Below, in pieces: positions 52,045 to 60,383 of a stretch of 64,000 nucleotides of DNA. The notes below the pieces were generated by a model that was not told where the DNA came from, made no database searches, and saw only the letters and a program-made list of their open reading frames with translations. The stretch comes from Planctomycetota bacterium. GTDB taxonomy: Bacteria > Planctomycetota > Phycisphaerae > Phycisphaerales > UBA5793. Numbering within the stretch: position 1 is the first letter of the stretch; each line of letters starts with the position of its first letter. The position numbers were made by a program, and so were the translations under genes. Where the stretch lies: the NCBI GenBank assembly GCA_963205185.1, contig CAUJHZ010000035.1, positions 41,139 to 105,138 of the forward strand. The letters run 5' to 3'.

Positions 52045-54186
52045 ATGAACATCGCATTTCTCGAATGGCAAGGTGCGACGATGCTCTGGGCTGTGGCCGG
52101 CGTCGCGCTGCCGATTGTCGCTCACCTGCTCAGCCGGCGCGGTTCGCAGCCCATCTCCCTGCCCACCGCCCGCTTCCTCGCGCTGGCCCAGGCGCAGCGC
52201 GGCCGGCGGCTGCGCTGGTCGCAGTGGCTGCTGCTCATGCTCCGCATCGCCATCGTCGCGCTGCTCGCGGTCACGTTCGCGCGGCCCGCCTGGCGAAGCG
52301 GCGCGCGCGAGAATGGCGAAGGCGGCGGGCGCGAGATCGTGATCGTCATCGACGCCTCCGCCTCGATGGGGCGCGCCTCCGGCGACGGCTCTCCGCTGCG
52401 CAAGGCGGCGGCCCGAGCCTTGGAACTGATCGAATCGAGCGATTCGACGCGCGATCGCGTTGGGTTGATCGTCGCTGGAGTGACGAGCGAGCCGGTCCTA
52501 CCGCGCCTTACCGGCAACTTCGCAGCGCTCGAGTCGGCTCTCGATGGCCTCGAGCCGAGCGTTGGCTCGGCCGACCTCGCTCAGGCCGTGCAAACAGCGG
52601 CGCGTCTGCCCGGCACGCTTGAGGGCGCCGGTGAATCCGCCCAGCGCGCGGAGCGGCGCATCGTCCTGTTTAGCGATGCTCAGGCGCCGCAGATCGAAGA
52701 CCTCGCCGCGCTCGAGAATGAATCGGGCTGCGAACTGATCATTGAGCGGGTCGAGGTCGACGAAACCGCCGCCAATCTTGCCGTCGAAGCGCTGTCAATC
52801 GCCCCGGCCCGTCCGACGCGCGGCCAGGCGTGTCTCGTGCAGGCTCAGATCGTCAACTACAGCCCGCGCGCGGCCACGGTGCCCGTCGAGTGCGCGATCG
52901 ACGGCGCCGGCTCGACGCCTGCGAGCGCGCTTGCCAGCATCGAGCCCGGTGCTGTGGCGACGGTTTCATTCCCGTTTACGCCGGCAGAGCACGGCAGCGT
53001 GCGCGTGCGGGTTTCACTCCCGAGCGATGCGCTGGAAGCGGACAACGCGATCGAAGCCACGGCAGCTGTGCAGGACAGCCGGCGGGTGCTCATCATTGGC
53101 GGCGAGCCGGCGCCGCTCGATGTGGCGGATTATCTCGAAGCGGCGCTGCATCCGGACGATCAGTCGCCGTATGTGGTCAGCCGCATCAACGCCTTGCACA
53201 CCGGGCCGGAGGCGTTCGACTGGACCGAGATCGATGCGGCCATCATCTGCCAGGCCGGGGAGGTTTCGCTCGACTGGCTCACGAGCCTCGACCGGTTCGC
53301 GCGCGGCGGAGGGGCGCTGTGGTGGATCGTTGATTCCGCCGAATCGGCCGCGGCGACTGACGCGTTCGCATCGATGCAAAGCGATGAGCCCGCGTTGCCT
53401 CTGGTGATCGAGGCGCTGCGGCCTGAGGCGCACAGCGTGCAGTGGAGCAGCGCCGACGCCCTGCACGAGGCCCTCGCCTCATTTGACGGCCCCGCGCTGA
53501 GTTCGATCATCGGAATGCGGCACGAGCAGATTGCGCGCGCCGTCGCAGCGCCCGGAGCCGCCGTGCTCATCCGCGATGAGCAGGGCCTTCCCGTGGTCGC
53601 CGCGGGGCGTCTCGGTCGCGGCCGGGTTCTTGCACTCAATGGTTCGCTGTCACGCGATTCAAGCGAACTGACGCGCCTGCCGGTCTTTCCCGCCCTCGTG
53701 CACGAGTGGATGGCGTGGCTCACCGGCGGCGAGGGAGCGATTCAAACCATGCACCCTGGCGCCGGCCGGCTCATCGAACTTCCGCCTGAGCGGGAGAGTG
53801 AGCCCGTCCGCGTTGAACCTGATGTGCCGCACGAACTCTTCACCGATGGGCGTCGCCGATTCATCCGCTTCGAGCGGCTTGATTGGGTCGGCCAGGTGGG
53901 CGTGCTCGATGACGCAACCGGCCGATGGCTCGCCGGCGCTTCGGTGACGATCGATCCGCGCGAGTCAGATCTTGCTGCCGCCGATGATGCGGCACTGGCG
54001 ATGATTGAGCAGCGCTTCGATCCTGCGGGGCGCGGGTCCGCCGCCGAGCGCGATGTGGGTGATGCGTTTGCCGGTGCGGGACGCCTGACGGAGTTCTGGC
54101 CGTGGCTGCTCATGATCGTGCTGATCAGCGCCGCGGCCGAGAGCGGCATCGTGTGGCGGGCCTCCAGGCGGGAGGCGGCGGCGTGA
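52045..54186 (+). CDS. BatA-like membrane protein with a von Willebrand factor A domain
   Basis: The 713-residue protein has the BatA N-terminal pattern. A transmembrane segment leads to H-L-L-S-R-R, and a second helix (LLLMLRIAIVALLAVTFARP) leads to a vWA domain with the metal-ion motif D-A-S-A-S-M near 102. The C-terminal part has beta-sandwich-like strands and a final transmembrane helix before RRE. The ATG at 52045 is the first good start after the divergent LptD gene; no strong ribosome-binding site is visible. Its stop TGA overlaps the ATG of the next vWA gene. Function is not established. In many planctomycetes similar genes follow a MoxR ATPase and a DUF58 protein, but those are absent here. 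Confidence 0.85.
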   Translation: MNIAFLEWQGATMLWAVAGVALPIVAHLLSRRGSQPISLPTARFLALAQAQRGRRLRWSQWLLLMLRIAIVALLAVTFARPAWRSGARENGEGGGREIVIVIDASASMGRASGDGSPLRKAAARALELIESSDSTRDRVGLIVAGVTSEPVLPRLTGNFAALESALDGLEPSVGSADLAQAVQTAARLPGTLEGAGESAQRAERRIVLFSDAQAPQIEDLAALENESGCELIIERVEVDETAANLAVEALSIAPARPTRGQACLVQAQIVNYSPRAATVPVECAIDGAGSTPASALASIEPGAVATVSFPFTPAEHGSVRVRVSLPSDALEADNAIEATAAVQDSRRVLIIGGEPAPLDVADYLEAALHPDDQSPYVVSRINALHTGPEAFDWTEIDAAIICQAGEVSLDWLTSLDRFARGGGALWWIVDSAESAAATDAFASMQSDEPALPLVIEALRPEAHSVQWSSADALHEALASFDGPALSSIIGMRHEQIARAVAAPGAAVLIRDEQGLPVVAAGRLGRGRVLALNGSLSRDSSELTRLPVFPALVHEWMAWLTGGEGAIQTMHPGAGRLIELPPERESEPVRVEPDVPHELFTDGRRRFIRFERLDWVGQVGVLDDATGRWLAGASVTIDPRESDLAAADDAALAMIEQRFDPAGRGSAAERDVGDAFAGAGRLTEFWPWLLMIVLISAAAESGIVWRASRREAAA

Positions 54187-56513
54187 TGCACCTGTCCGCG
54201 ACATCCTCCGTAACTCTTGCCCCGCTCGTGCATCCGCTGCTCATTGCGATCATCATCGGCGCCGCTGCGGCGCTGTCGATCGGCGCCGCGCGCGCCGGTT
54301 GGCGAATCATCTGGCCAGCGGATCGCGCCCGACTGCATGCAACCGGCTGCGGCGTGCTGCGCCTGCTGGCGCTGCTGGGCCTGGCGGCCATCCTGCTCAA
54401 CCCCGTTCGCGTCGAGCACGGCAGCGGCGCGGTGCTCAAGCTGGGCGTGCTGCTTATGGTGGACACATCATCGAGCATGTGCGTCACCGACGAGAGCGAC
54501 GACGCCGAAGCGCTGTCGCGAATCGATCGTCTCCGCCGCCACTGGCTCAAAACGGACTTTCTCGATCGCGCTGCCGAGCTCGCCAAGGTAAGGCTGGTCG
54601 CCTTCGACGCCGGCTCGCGCGCGCTCGATCGCAATGCCGCAGCCGAACTTGCCGCGGCCGGCGCTGAGACGCAGCTTGTGCAGGAAGCGCTCAGCGCCAT
54701 CGAGCAGTCAGATGCGGGGCTCGGCTCGATCGTGCTGCTCACCGACGGTCGGGACACGACGGGCGCCGCAGCATCCGCACTCGCGACGGCGGCGCGGCAG
54801 CGCGGCATCACGATCTCGAGCGTGCCCGTCGGCACCACCGCCCAGCAGCCTGATCTCAACGTCCGCCTGTCGGCTGATCGCGCCTTCGTTCACGACGGCC
54901 AGTCCGTCACGCTGCGCGGCGAGATCAATCAGGTCGGCCTCAGCGGCCAACACGTTACGGCGGTCCTCGAACGCAACGGGCAGGTCATCGACACCGCCGC
55001 GCTCGTGCTCGGCGATGCTCCCGCCCGGCTCACTTTTGACGTGACGCCCGTCGGTCCCGAGCAGATCGCAGGCGAAGGTGAGGCTGCGGCGATGGTTTCG
55101 CTGTGCGAGTTTCGCCTGCGCGTTGAGCCGCTGCCCGCCGAGAGCCGCGCGGACAACAACGCGAGTTACGCCTTTGTGCAGGTGACGCGTCAGCACATTC
55201 GCGTGGTGCTGTTCGAGAATGAGCCGTACTGGGACACGAAGTACCTCATCGATGCGCTGCGCAGCGCCGCGGAGATCGATCTCACGACAGTGATCGGCAT
55301 CGGCCGGCGCGAGGAGATCACGCGCTACGTGAGCGAGTCCGCGGGTCCGTCGTCCGACGAAGCCGCCGAGGCGCCGCTTGTCGCACCGATTGTGCCCGAG
55401 CATCTCAGTCGCTACGACGTGGTTATTCTCGGGCGCGGCGTTGAGCGCTGGTTTCCCGGGGAGAAAGCCGAGATGCTCGTGCAGCACGTCGCCGAGCACG
55501 GCGGCAGCCTCGTGCTCGCGCGCGGCCGTCCGTTTGGAAGCGAATCGGCGGCGGGCGTCGCGGCCGAGGCGGCGCTCGATCCCATCGTGCCCGTGCAGTG
55601 GGGCGAAGAACTCATCAGCGCCGGCCATCTTCGCGCGAATCGAACCATGGCTGCCGGCGATCCGCTCAGTTTCGAAGGCCTGGGCAACACGGATCTCATC
55701 CTCTCGCAGATCCCCGGCATGATCGCACAGACGCGCATCGACAGCGAGCGGGCCGCGTCGATCATCTGGGCCCGCACCGATGCGCGCGATGAGCAGGGCG
55801 TTCTGCCCGCCGCGGTGGCGACGCAGCAGGTCGGCCACGGCCGGGTGCTGGCCGTGCTCGTCGATGGGTTGTGGAAGTGGGCGCTACTGCCGCCTGAGAG
55901 CGCCGATTTTGATCCCGTGTTTCCGCTCTTCTGGACGCGCGCGGTCCGCTGGCTCGCAGGCGGCGGTGAACTGCTGCCGGGCCAGTCGGTCGGCCTCTCG
56001 CTGAGTCGGCTGAATGTTCAGCCGGGCCAGAGCGTCGAGATCACGGTGCAGACGCGCTACGTCGATGCGGCCCGGTTCGAGCCGGCGCTGAGCGTCATCG
56101 CGCCCGACGGGACGCAGCAGGCGCTCGAACCCGCGCCCGCCAACGACGCGGGCACGCGCCTGACCGCGCGACTGCGACCCGAGGATGAGGGCCTCTACAC
56201 TGTGCGCCTCGACTGCCCCGGCATAGAGCCCGAGACGCTCACCAGCCGCTTCATCGTGCACGATCCGAGTCGCGAGCGGCTGGATCTTTCTGCCGATCAC
56301 GCACCGCTGGCCGCGCTGGCGCAGGCGACGGGCGGGCACGTGTACGATGCGGCGCGGCCGCAGGCGCTGCTGGATGATCTGCAGGCCGAAGCCGTCGCCG
56401 GCGAAACCGAACCGGTGATCGAGCCAGTCTGGGATCGCGCCTGGCTGCTGACGCTTCTGCTGGCGCTGCTGAGCATCGAATGGCTCTGGCGCCGCGCGAC
56501 GGGACAGTTGTAG
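54186..56513 (+). CDS. vWA-domain membrane protein, partner of the BatA-like gene
   Basis: 775 residues, starting in the TGATG overlap with the preceding gene and therefore translationally coupled. Two transmembrane helices at the start (about 13-35 and 55-75) lead to a vWA domain with D-T-S-S-S-M near 93-98. Immunoglobulin-like strands follow, then a glutamine-amidotransferase-like Rossmann part (RVVLFENEPYWDTKYLIDAL, RYDVVILGRG). The last helix (AWLLTLLLALLSIEWLW) anchors the C-terminus. The same two-vWA plus GATase-like arrangement is known in planctomycete genomes, with function unclear. It may act as a membrane complex with its neighbour. Confidence 0.85.
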   Translation: MHLSATSSVTLAPLVHPLLIAIIIGAAAALSIGAARAGWRIIWPADRARLHATGCGVLRLLALLGLAAILLNPVRVEHGSGAVLKLGVLLMVDTSSSMCVTDESDDAEALSRIDRLRRHWLKTDFLDRAAELAKVRLVAFDAGSRALDRNAAAELAAAGAETQLVQEALSAIEQSDAGLGSIVLLTDGRDTTGAAASALATAARQRGITISSVPVGTTAQQPDLNVRLSADRAFVHDGQSVTLRGEINQVGLSGQHVTAVLERNGQVIDTAALVLGDAPARLTFDVTPVGPEQIAGEGEAAAMVSLCEFRLRVEPLPAESRADNNASYAFVQVTRQHIRVVLFENEPYWDTKYLIDALRSAAEIDLTTVIGIGRREEITRYVSESAGPSSDEAAEAPLVAPIVPEHLSRYDVVILGRGVERWFPGEKAEMLVQHVAEHGGSLVLARGRPFGSESAAGVAAEAALDPIVPVQWGEELISAGHLRANRTMAAGDPLSFEGLGNTDLILSQIPGMIAQTRIDSERAASIIWARTDARDEQGVLPAAVATQQVGHGRVLAVLVDGLWKWALLPPESADFDPVFPLFWTRAVRWLAGGGELLPGQSVGLSLSRLNVQPGQSVEITVQTRYVDAARFEPALSVIAPDGTQQALEPAPANDAGTRLTARLRPEDEGLYTVRLDCPGIEPETLTSRFIVHDPSRERLDLSADHAPLAALAQATGGHVYDAARPQALLDDLQAEAVAGETEPVIEPVWDRAWLLTLLLALLSIEWLWRRATGQL

Positions 56514-56546
56514 TGGTTACAGAGCGCTTGCGTCTTCGCACCAATC

Positions 56547-57350
56547 TCAGAAGAACGAAATCCGCGTCCCATCGTTGAGTGCTCGCGAAGGTTGCACGCC
56601 CGCCTGCTCCATGCCCCAGAGGATGCGTTCGGTCGGCGTGGCGGTGCACAGAGACAGCCAGCGGCCAACGCGTGTCGAGGCCACGCCGCGCCCGTCGCCT
56701 GCGGGGTCGCTCCAGTGAGCCAGTACGCCGCCCCATGCGGCGTTCCAGTGCTGCACGCGCACGTGGATCGGATCAAAGCCGTACCACGAGCCGCTCTGCT
56801 CGGCGATGCGCACGCCGCTGCAGTGGGCCATATCGCGCATCTTCTCGTTGAGCACCTGCACCGCGTCGCGCATCATCTCATAAGTGAGCGGTTTGTGCGG
56901 AAAATACAGCCGGCGGAAGAGCTGAAATCGCTTGGGCCCGAGTCGTGCAATGCTCTCGAGCGGCAGGGCGGTCATCACGACCTTTGCATCGTGAGCCCGC
57001 AGGTGCGCCACCGCCTCGGCCAGCCAGCGCGCGATGAGTTCCGGCTCCACGCAATACGCGATGTCGTTGCCCACGTCGGTGATCAGTGCGTACGTTGGAC
57101 CCGGCTCAGCCTTGCCCAGCGCTTCCCAGAGTTCGCTCTGAAGGATGCCCGGCAATTTGCGCCCGAGGATGTTGCTCCACTGCCCGTAGGACCGGCCGTG
57201 GCCCAGCGCAATGTACATGTCGCAGGGCCCGCCGACCTGCGCGCGGGCCAGTTGCGTGATCGTTGACACGCCCAGCGTCAGGTTGCTGGCGCCCAGCAGC
57301 ACCACGCGCGGGCGCGGCGGGCCGGCCTTATCCTGGTCCACCTCAGGCAT
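56547..57350 (-). CDS. SGNH-fold hydrolase of unknown substrate
   Basis: The 267-residue protein shows the four SGNH blocks. VLLGASNLTLG supplies the nucleophile Ser (block I); glycines before and around GHGRSYG form block II. DVGNDIAY supplies the Asn of block III, and DPIHV supplies the Asp/His pair of block V. There is no signal peptide, so it is likely cytosolic. The TAGAAT box ends six bases before ATG 57350 and there is no ribosome-binding site, so the transcript is probably leaderless. It is convergent with the second vWA gene and divergent from the HIT gene. Confidence 0.85.
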   Translation of the reverse strand: MPEVDQDKAGPPRPRVVLLGASNLTLGVSTITQLARAQVGGPCDMYIALGHGRSYGQWSNILGRKLPGILQSELWEALGKAEPGPTYALITDVGNDIAYCVEPELIARWLAEAVAHLRAHDAKVVMTALPLESIARLGPKRFQLFRRLYFPHKPLTYEMMRDAVQVLNEKMRDMAHCSGVRIAEQSGSWYGFDPIHVRVQHWNAAWGGVLAHWSDPAGDGRGVASTRVGRWLSLCTATPTERILWGMEQAGVQPSRALNDGTRISFF

Positions 57351-57355
57351 GGGCC

Positions 57356-57361
57356 ATTCTA
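57356..57361 (-). promoter_or_regulatory. Probable -10 element, leaderless gene
   Basis: Minus strand reads CACTAGAATGGCCC followed by ATG, with TAGAAT ending five bases before the start codon. It matches the -10-like motifs before panB and the 22410-23537 gene. Confidence 0.5.
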
Positions 57362-57415
57362 GTGAGCCCGGGTATCCTCACACAGACCTCGCAAATCCTG
57401 AATCGGGAGTTCGCC

Positions 57416-57838
57416 ATGTCTGATCTCGACCACCTCTTCGAGCGCATCGCCGCGGGGGAGATTCCCTCGCACCGCGTGTACGAAGATGAGCACGTCTTCG
57501 CGTTTCTCGACATCAACCCGCTCAGCCGGGGGCACACGCTGGTCATCCCCAAGAAGCGCTACCTGAAACTTCACGAGGTGCCGCAAGACGTGGCGGCCGC
57601 CCTGGGCCGGGCGGTGGCGCGCATCGCCGGAGCAGTGCTTGGGGCCACGGGGGCCACGGCGTACAACGTGCTGCAGAACAACGGCGCGCCGGCGGGCCAG
57701 GCCGTGCCGCACGTGCACTTTCACATCATCCCCAAGTACGCCGACGGCACGGGCCTGCCGCACCACTGGCCCGCGCGGCCCCTTGACAAGACCGAAGCGC
57801 CCGGACTCGCCCAGGCGATTGCCCAACGCGTGGTGTAG
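57416..57838 (+). CDS. HIT-family nucleotide-binding hydrolase
   Basis: A 140-residue HINT-type protein with the H-x-H-x-H motif in P-H-V-H-F-H-I-I-P-K near 98-107. The N-terminal LFERIAAGEIPSHRVYEDE segment is characteristic of HIT proteins, as is the early F-L-D-I-N-P-L-S-R-G-H run. Members hydrolyse AMP-lysine, adenosine phosphoramidates or Ap4A-type dinucleotides. The start ATG 57416 has GGGAG six bases upstream. It is divergent from the SGNH hydrolase gene and convergent with rplU. Confidence 0.92.
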   Translation: MSDLDHLFERIAAGEIPSHRVYEDEHVFAFLDINPLSRGHTLVIPKKRYLKLHEVPQDVAAALGRAVARIAGAVLGATGATAYNVLQNNGAPAGQAVPHVHFHIIPKYADGTGLPHHWPARPLDKTEAPGLAQAIAQRVV

Positions 57839-57867
57839 CGGCTTGGGGTCGGGCCGGCGCAACGACA

Positions 57868-57891
57868 ACCGCCGGACGCGGGCCCGGCGGT
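57868..57891. terminator. Hairpin between convergent HIT and rplU genes
   Basis: ACCGCCGG (57868-57875) pairs with CCGGCGGT (57884-57891) around an 8-base loop; it lies about 30 bp after the HIT stop and 43 bp from the rplU stop. It could terminate both transcripts, although no T-tract is present. Confidence 0.5.
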
Positions 57892-57933
57892 CGGTAAGAC
57901 TGCTTGAGTTGAGTCGGCCGGATCGGTCGCGGC

Positions 57934-58248
57934 TCAGCCCTTGATGTCGGTGATCTCGACGGCGATGTAGGGCTGCCGGTGGCCGGTCTTGCGCTTGTAG
58001 CCGGTGCGGCGACGGAACTTGAACACATCGAGCTTCTCGCCCAGTTCGTGGCGCACGACCTTGCCGGTCACCTTGGCTCCGCTCAGGTACGGCTGTCCGA
58101 CCTTCGCCTCGCCCTCGCCGCTGCCGGTCATGAGCACGCGATCGAAGACAATTTCGGCTCCGTCCTCGACGTGGCGATGGTCGAGTTGGAGGACGTCGCC
58201 CTTGGTGACCTTGATCTGGCTGCCGCTGTCTTCGATGATGGCGTACAC
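57934..58248 (-). CDS. rplU: Large-subunit ribosomal protein bL21
   Basis: The 104-residue protein opens with VYAIIEDSGSQIKVTKGD and ends with the typical V-F-K-F-R-R-R-T-G-Y-K-R-K-T-G-H-R-Q segment of bL21, a basic 23S rRNA-binding protein. A GTG at 58248 is chosen because GGAG lies seven bases upstream and the family start fits. In most bacteria rplU is next to rpmA (bL27); here the downstream neighbour is the convergent HIT gene and rpmA is not visible. It is divergent from cdaA. Confidence 0.93.
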   Translation of the reverse strand: MYAIIEDSGSQIKVTKGDVLQLDHRHVEDGAEIVFDRVLMTGSGEGEAKVGQPYLSGAKVTGKVVRHELGEKLDVFKFRRRTGYKRKTGHRQPYIAVEITDIKG

Positions 58249-58294
58249 GGGAATGCTCCGAAAGTCGTTATCGCCTCGTTTTTTTGAGGCGGCA

Positions 58295-58322
58295 AGTATA
58301 GGCCCGTCAACGGTCAAGCCAA
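58295..58322 (-). promoter_or_regulatory. Probable promoter of rplU
   Basis: On the minus strand TTGGCT (complement of 58317-58322) and TATACT (complement of 58295-58300) are separated by 16 bp, a reasonable sigma-70-type pair. A 6-bp dyad (58272-58277 with 58286-58291) overlaps the expected transcription start. Confidence 0.5.
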
Positions 58323-58444
58323 GATCGCGGGCTATATTTACGGGGCTGTCTGGAGGGGCGGCAGATTTGAGCCGGGGCCTGTGAGATGGCCGGCCGACGC
58401 GGGCCGGTTTCACGCCCGGCAGGGGCCTTTTTCTTCGCCGCACC

Positions 58445-59365
58445 GTGTTCGAGAACCTCAGCCAACTTCTCACCCGCCTCAACAACTACTCGAAAATCGA
58501 GGTGGCGATCGAACTGGCCATCATCTGGCTGGTCGTTTACATTGTCGTCCGGTTCCTCCGCGACACGGGCGGTGCCGGCATCATCAAAGGCCTCGCCCTG
58601 CTGCTGGTGGTCGGCACCGTCTTCGTGCGGGTCCTGGCTCAGAACGGCGAGAGTTTTCAGCGGCTCAACTTCCTCTATGACAAGGCACTGGGCTTTGCCG
58701 CCATCGGCGTGCTGGTCATCTTCCAGCCCGAACTCCGCCGCGCGCTCATCCGCCTGGGCGAGGCGACGTTCTTCCGGGCCTCGCGGTCCGAACTGGCCCC
58801 GATGATCGAAGCCCTTGTCCAGGCCTGCGAATTCAACAGCAAAAACCGCATCGGCCTGCTCGTGGCGATCGTCCGCCGCGTCGGCCTGAGCGGCATCGTC
58901 GAGAACGGCACGCAACTCAATGCCGAAGTCTCCGCGCCGCTGCTCCAGTCCATCTTCTGGCCCAACAGCGCCCTGCACGATCTCGGCGTGGTGATCCAGG
59001 GCAAACGCGTGCTGGCGGCGTCCGTTCAGTTTCCGCTGACCAAGCGCTCCGACGTCGATCCGCGCCTCGGTTCGCGCCACCGGGCGGCCCTGGGCATCAC
59101 GGAAGAGTCCGACTGCCTCGCCGTGGTCGTCAGCGAAGAGACGGGCGGCATCTCCGTCGCAGAGCGTGGGCAGCTCAACCGCATGGAGAGCATCGACCAC
59201 CTGCGGACGTTTCTGGCCCAGCGGCTGCTGACCGAATCCAGTTCCAACGGCCCGGCAATCGAAGAGACGGGCTTTTCCGACGAATCGTCCGCCAAAGAGG
59301 CGAGCCGCGAACGGCGCGACGCCGCGGCCGATGGCGGCGATGGACAGGAGAAGCCCGACGCATGA
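58445..59365 (+). CDS. cdaA: CdaA-type diadenylate cyclase with an altered DGA motif
   Basis: Makes the second messenger c-di-AMP from two ATP. The 306-residue membrane protein has three N-terminal transmembrane helices (about 19-90) and a DAC domain ending in VVSEETGGISVAERG. R-H-R at 211-213 is intact, but the canonical H-D-G-A motif reads H178-D179-L180-G181. The Asp that binds metal and ATP is kept, whereas Gly-Ala is Leu-Gly. Activity should be regarded as probable rather than certain. The C-terminal tail of about 50 residues is charged and disordered. The GTG start at 58445 begins MFENLSQLL. The ATG of cdaR overlaps its stop (ATGA), the classic cdaA-cdaR arrangement. Confidence 0.88.
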   Translation: MFENLSQLLTRLNNYSKIEVAIELAIIWLVVYIVVRFLRDTGGAGIIKGLALLLVVGTVFVRVLAQNGESFQRLNFLYDKALGFAAIGVLVIFQPELRRALIRLGEATFFRASRSELAPMIEALVQACEFNSKNRIGLLVAIVRRVGLSGIVENGTQLNAEVSAPLLQSIFWPNSALHDLGVVIQGKRVLAASVQFPLTKRSDVDPRLGSRHRAALGITEESDCLAVVVSEETGGISVAERGQLNRMESIDHLRTFLAQRLLTESSSNGPAIEETGFSDESSAKEASRERRDAAADGGDGQEKPDA

Positions 59366-60363
59366 GTGAAGGCTTCAAGACCATCTTCACGGTGACGATC
59401 GTGACGCTGCTGATCTGGCTCTACGCCGAGCAGGCCAATCCTCCCACGCCGCTCGAGGCCAAGGTGACCTTCCAGTTGCGCACGCCGGAGGGCAGCGACC
59501 TGATCGCGCGCCTGGCTGACCCAAACCGGGTGTACGTCTTCCAGTTCAGCGGGCCGCGTGCACAACTCGACGAACTGCAGCGCAACATCCGGCTCGCCAG
59601 CGATCGCATCACGCTCAACGTGGGTGACGAGGTCGATGCCACGCCCGGCTCGCGCGAGTACCTCGCCCGCTCCGTGCTCGAAAGGCACCCGTGGTTCAGG
59701 AACAAGGGCATCACCATCTCCGAATCGCAGATGCAGATGCTCCGCGTGGGCATGGATCGCTGGGTCGAGCAGGAACTGCCCGTGGTGGCGGGCGACTTTG
59801 GGGACCTGGCGATCGAGGGGCTGGTGCTCGTCGAGCCGGCGACGATGACCGTCGAGATGGCCGAGTCGCTGCTGCCTCTGGCGCCCAACCAGATCCGCCT
59901 CGTGGCCACCCCCGCGCGCGAGGACCTCGACCAGTTGGCCGAAGGACAGTCGCACACCATCGACGTCCGCGTGCAACTCGTCACGATGCTGGGCACGAAC
60001 GCCAACCAGGTGCGGCTGCCCGAAGGCGCGCGCGCGAGCCTGACGTTCCGCCTCAAGTCGCGCCAGGCGCAGACGACCTTCGGCCCGGTGCCGATCAAAC
60101 TCGTCATCCTGCCGCTCGATCAGAGCTACGACGTCACCCTGGCTGAGCCGGTCATCAGCGAGATCACGGTCAGCGGGCCGACCGATCTCATCAACCGCGT
60201 GAAGAACAAGGAGATCAAGATCTTCGGCTATCTCGATCTCGACAGCGTCGAACTCAGCAGCGGCATCACCAGCAAGGCCGTGTCGTTCGATCATCTTTCC
60301 GGCCTGACGGTCATCTCCGGACCGCACATCGCCAACTTCACCATCACCCGGCGGAGCGAATAA
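59362..60363 (+). CDS. cdaR: YbbR-domain regulator CdaR
   Basis: The 333-residue protein has one N-terminal transmembrane helix (TIFTVTIVTLLIWLYAEQ) and then repeated YbbR-type beta domains facing outward, as in the CdaR partner of CdaA. The arrangement of cdaA with cdaR overlapping by four bases supports the role: CdaR modulates c-di-AMP synthesis. In Firmicutes the third gene is glmM; here it is dapB. No catalytic motif is expected or seen. Confidence in the name comes mainly from context and the helix-plus-beta layout. Confidence 0.85.
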   Translation: MSEGFKTIFTVTIVTLLIWLYAEQANPPTPLEAKVTFQLRTPEGSDLIARLADPNRVYVFQFSGPRAQLDELQRNIRLASDRITLNVGDEVDATPGSREYLARSVLERHPWFRNKGITISESQMQMLRVGMDRWVEQELPVVAGDFGDLAIEGLVLVEPATMTVEMAESLLPLAPNQIRLVATPAREDLDQLAEGQSHTIDVRVQLVTMLGTNANQVRLPEGARASLTFRLKSRQAQTTFGPVPIKLVILPLDQSYDVTLAEPVISEITVSGPTDLINRVKNKEIKIFGYLDLDSVELSSGITSKAVSFDHLSGLTVISGPHIANFTITRRSE

Positions 60364-60383
60364 TTGCGACAGACAGGATGGGC

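Noticed and set aside
49574..52048. Long open frame (over 800 codons) antisense to the LptD-like gene
   Set aside because: It mirrors the GC-biased third positions of the real gene and has no domain logic, signal or ribosome-binding site. High-GC coding DNA commonly leaves such open antisense frames.
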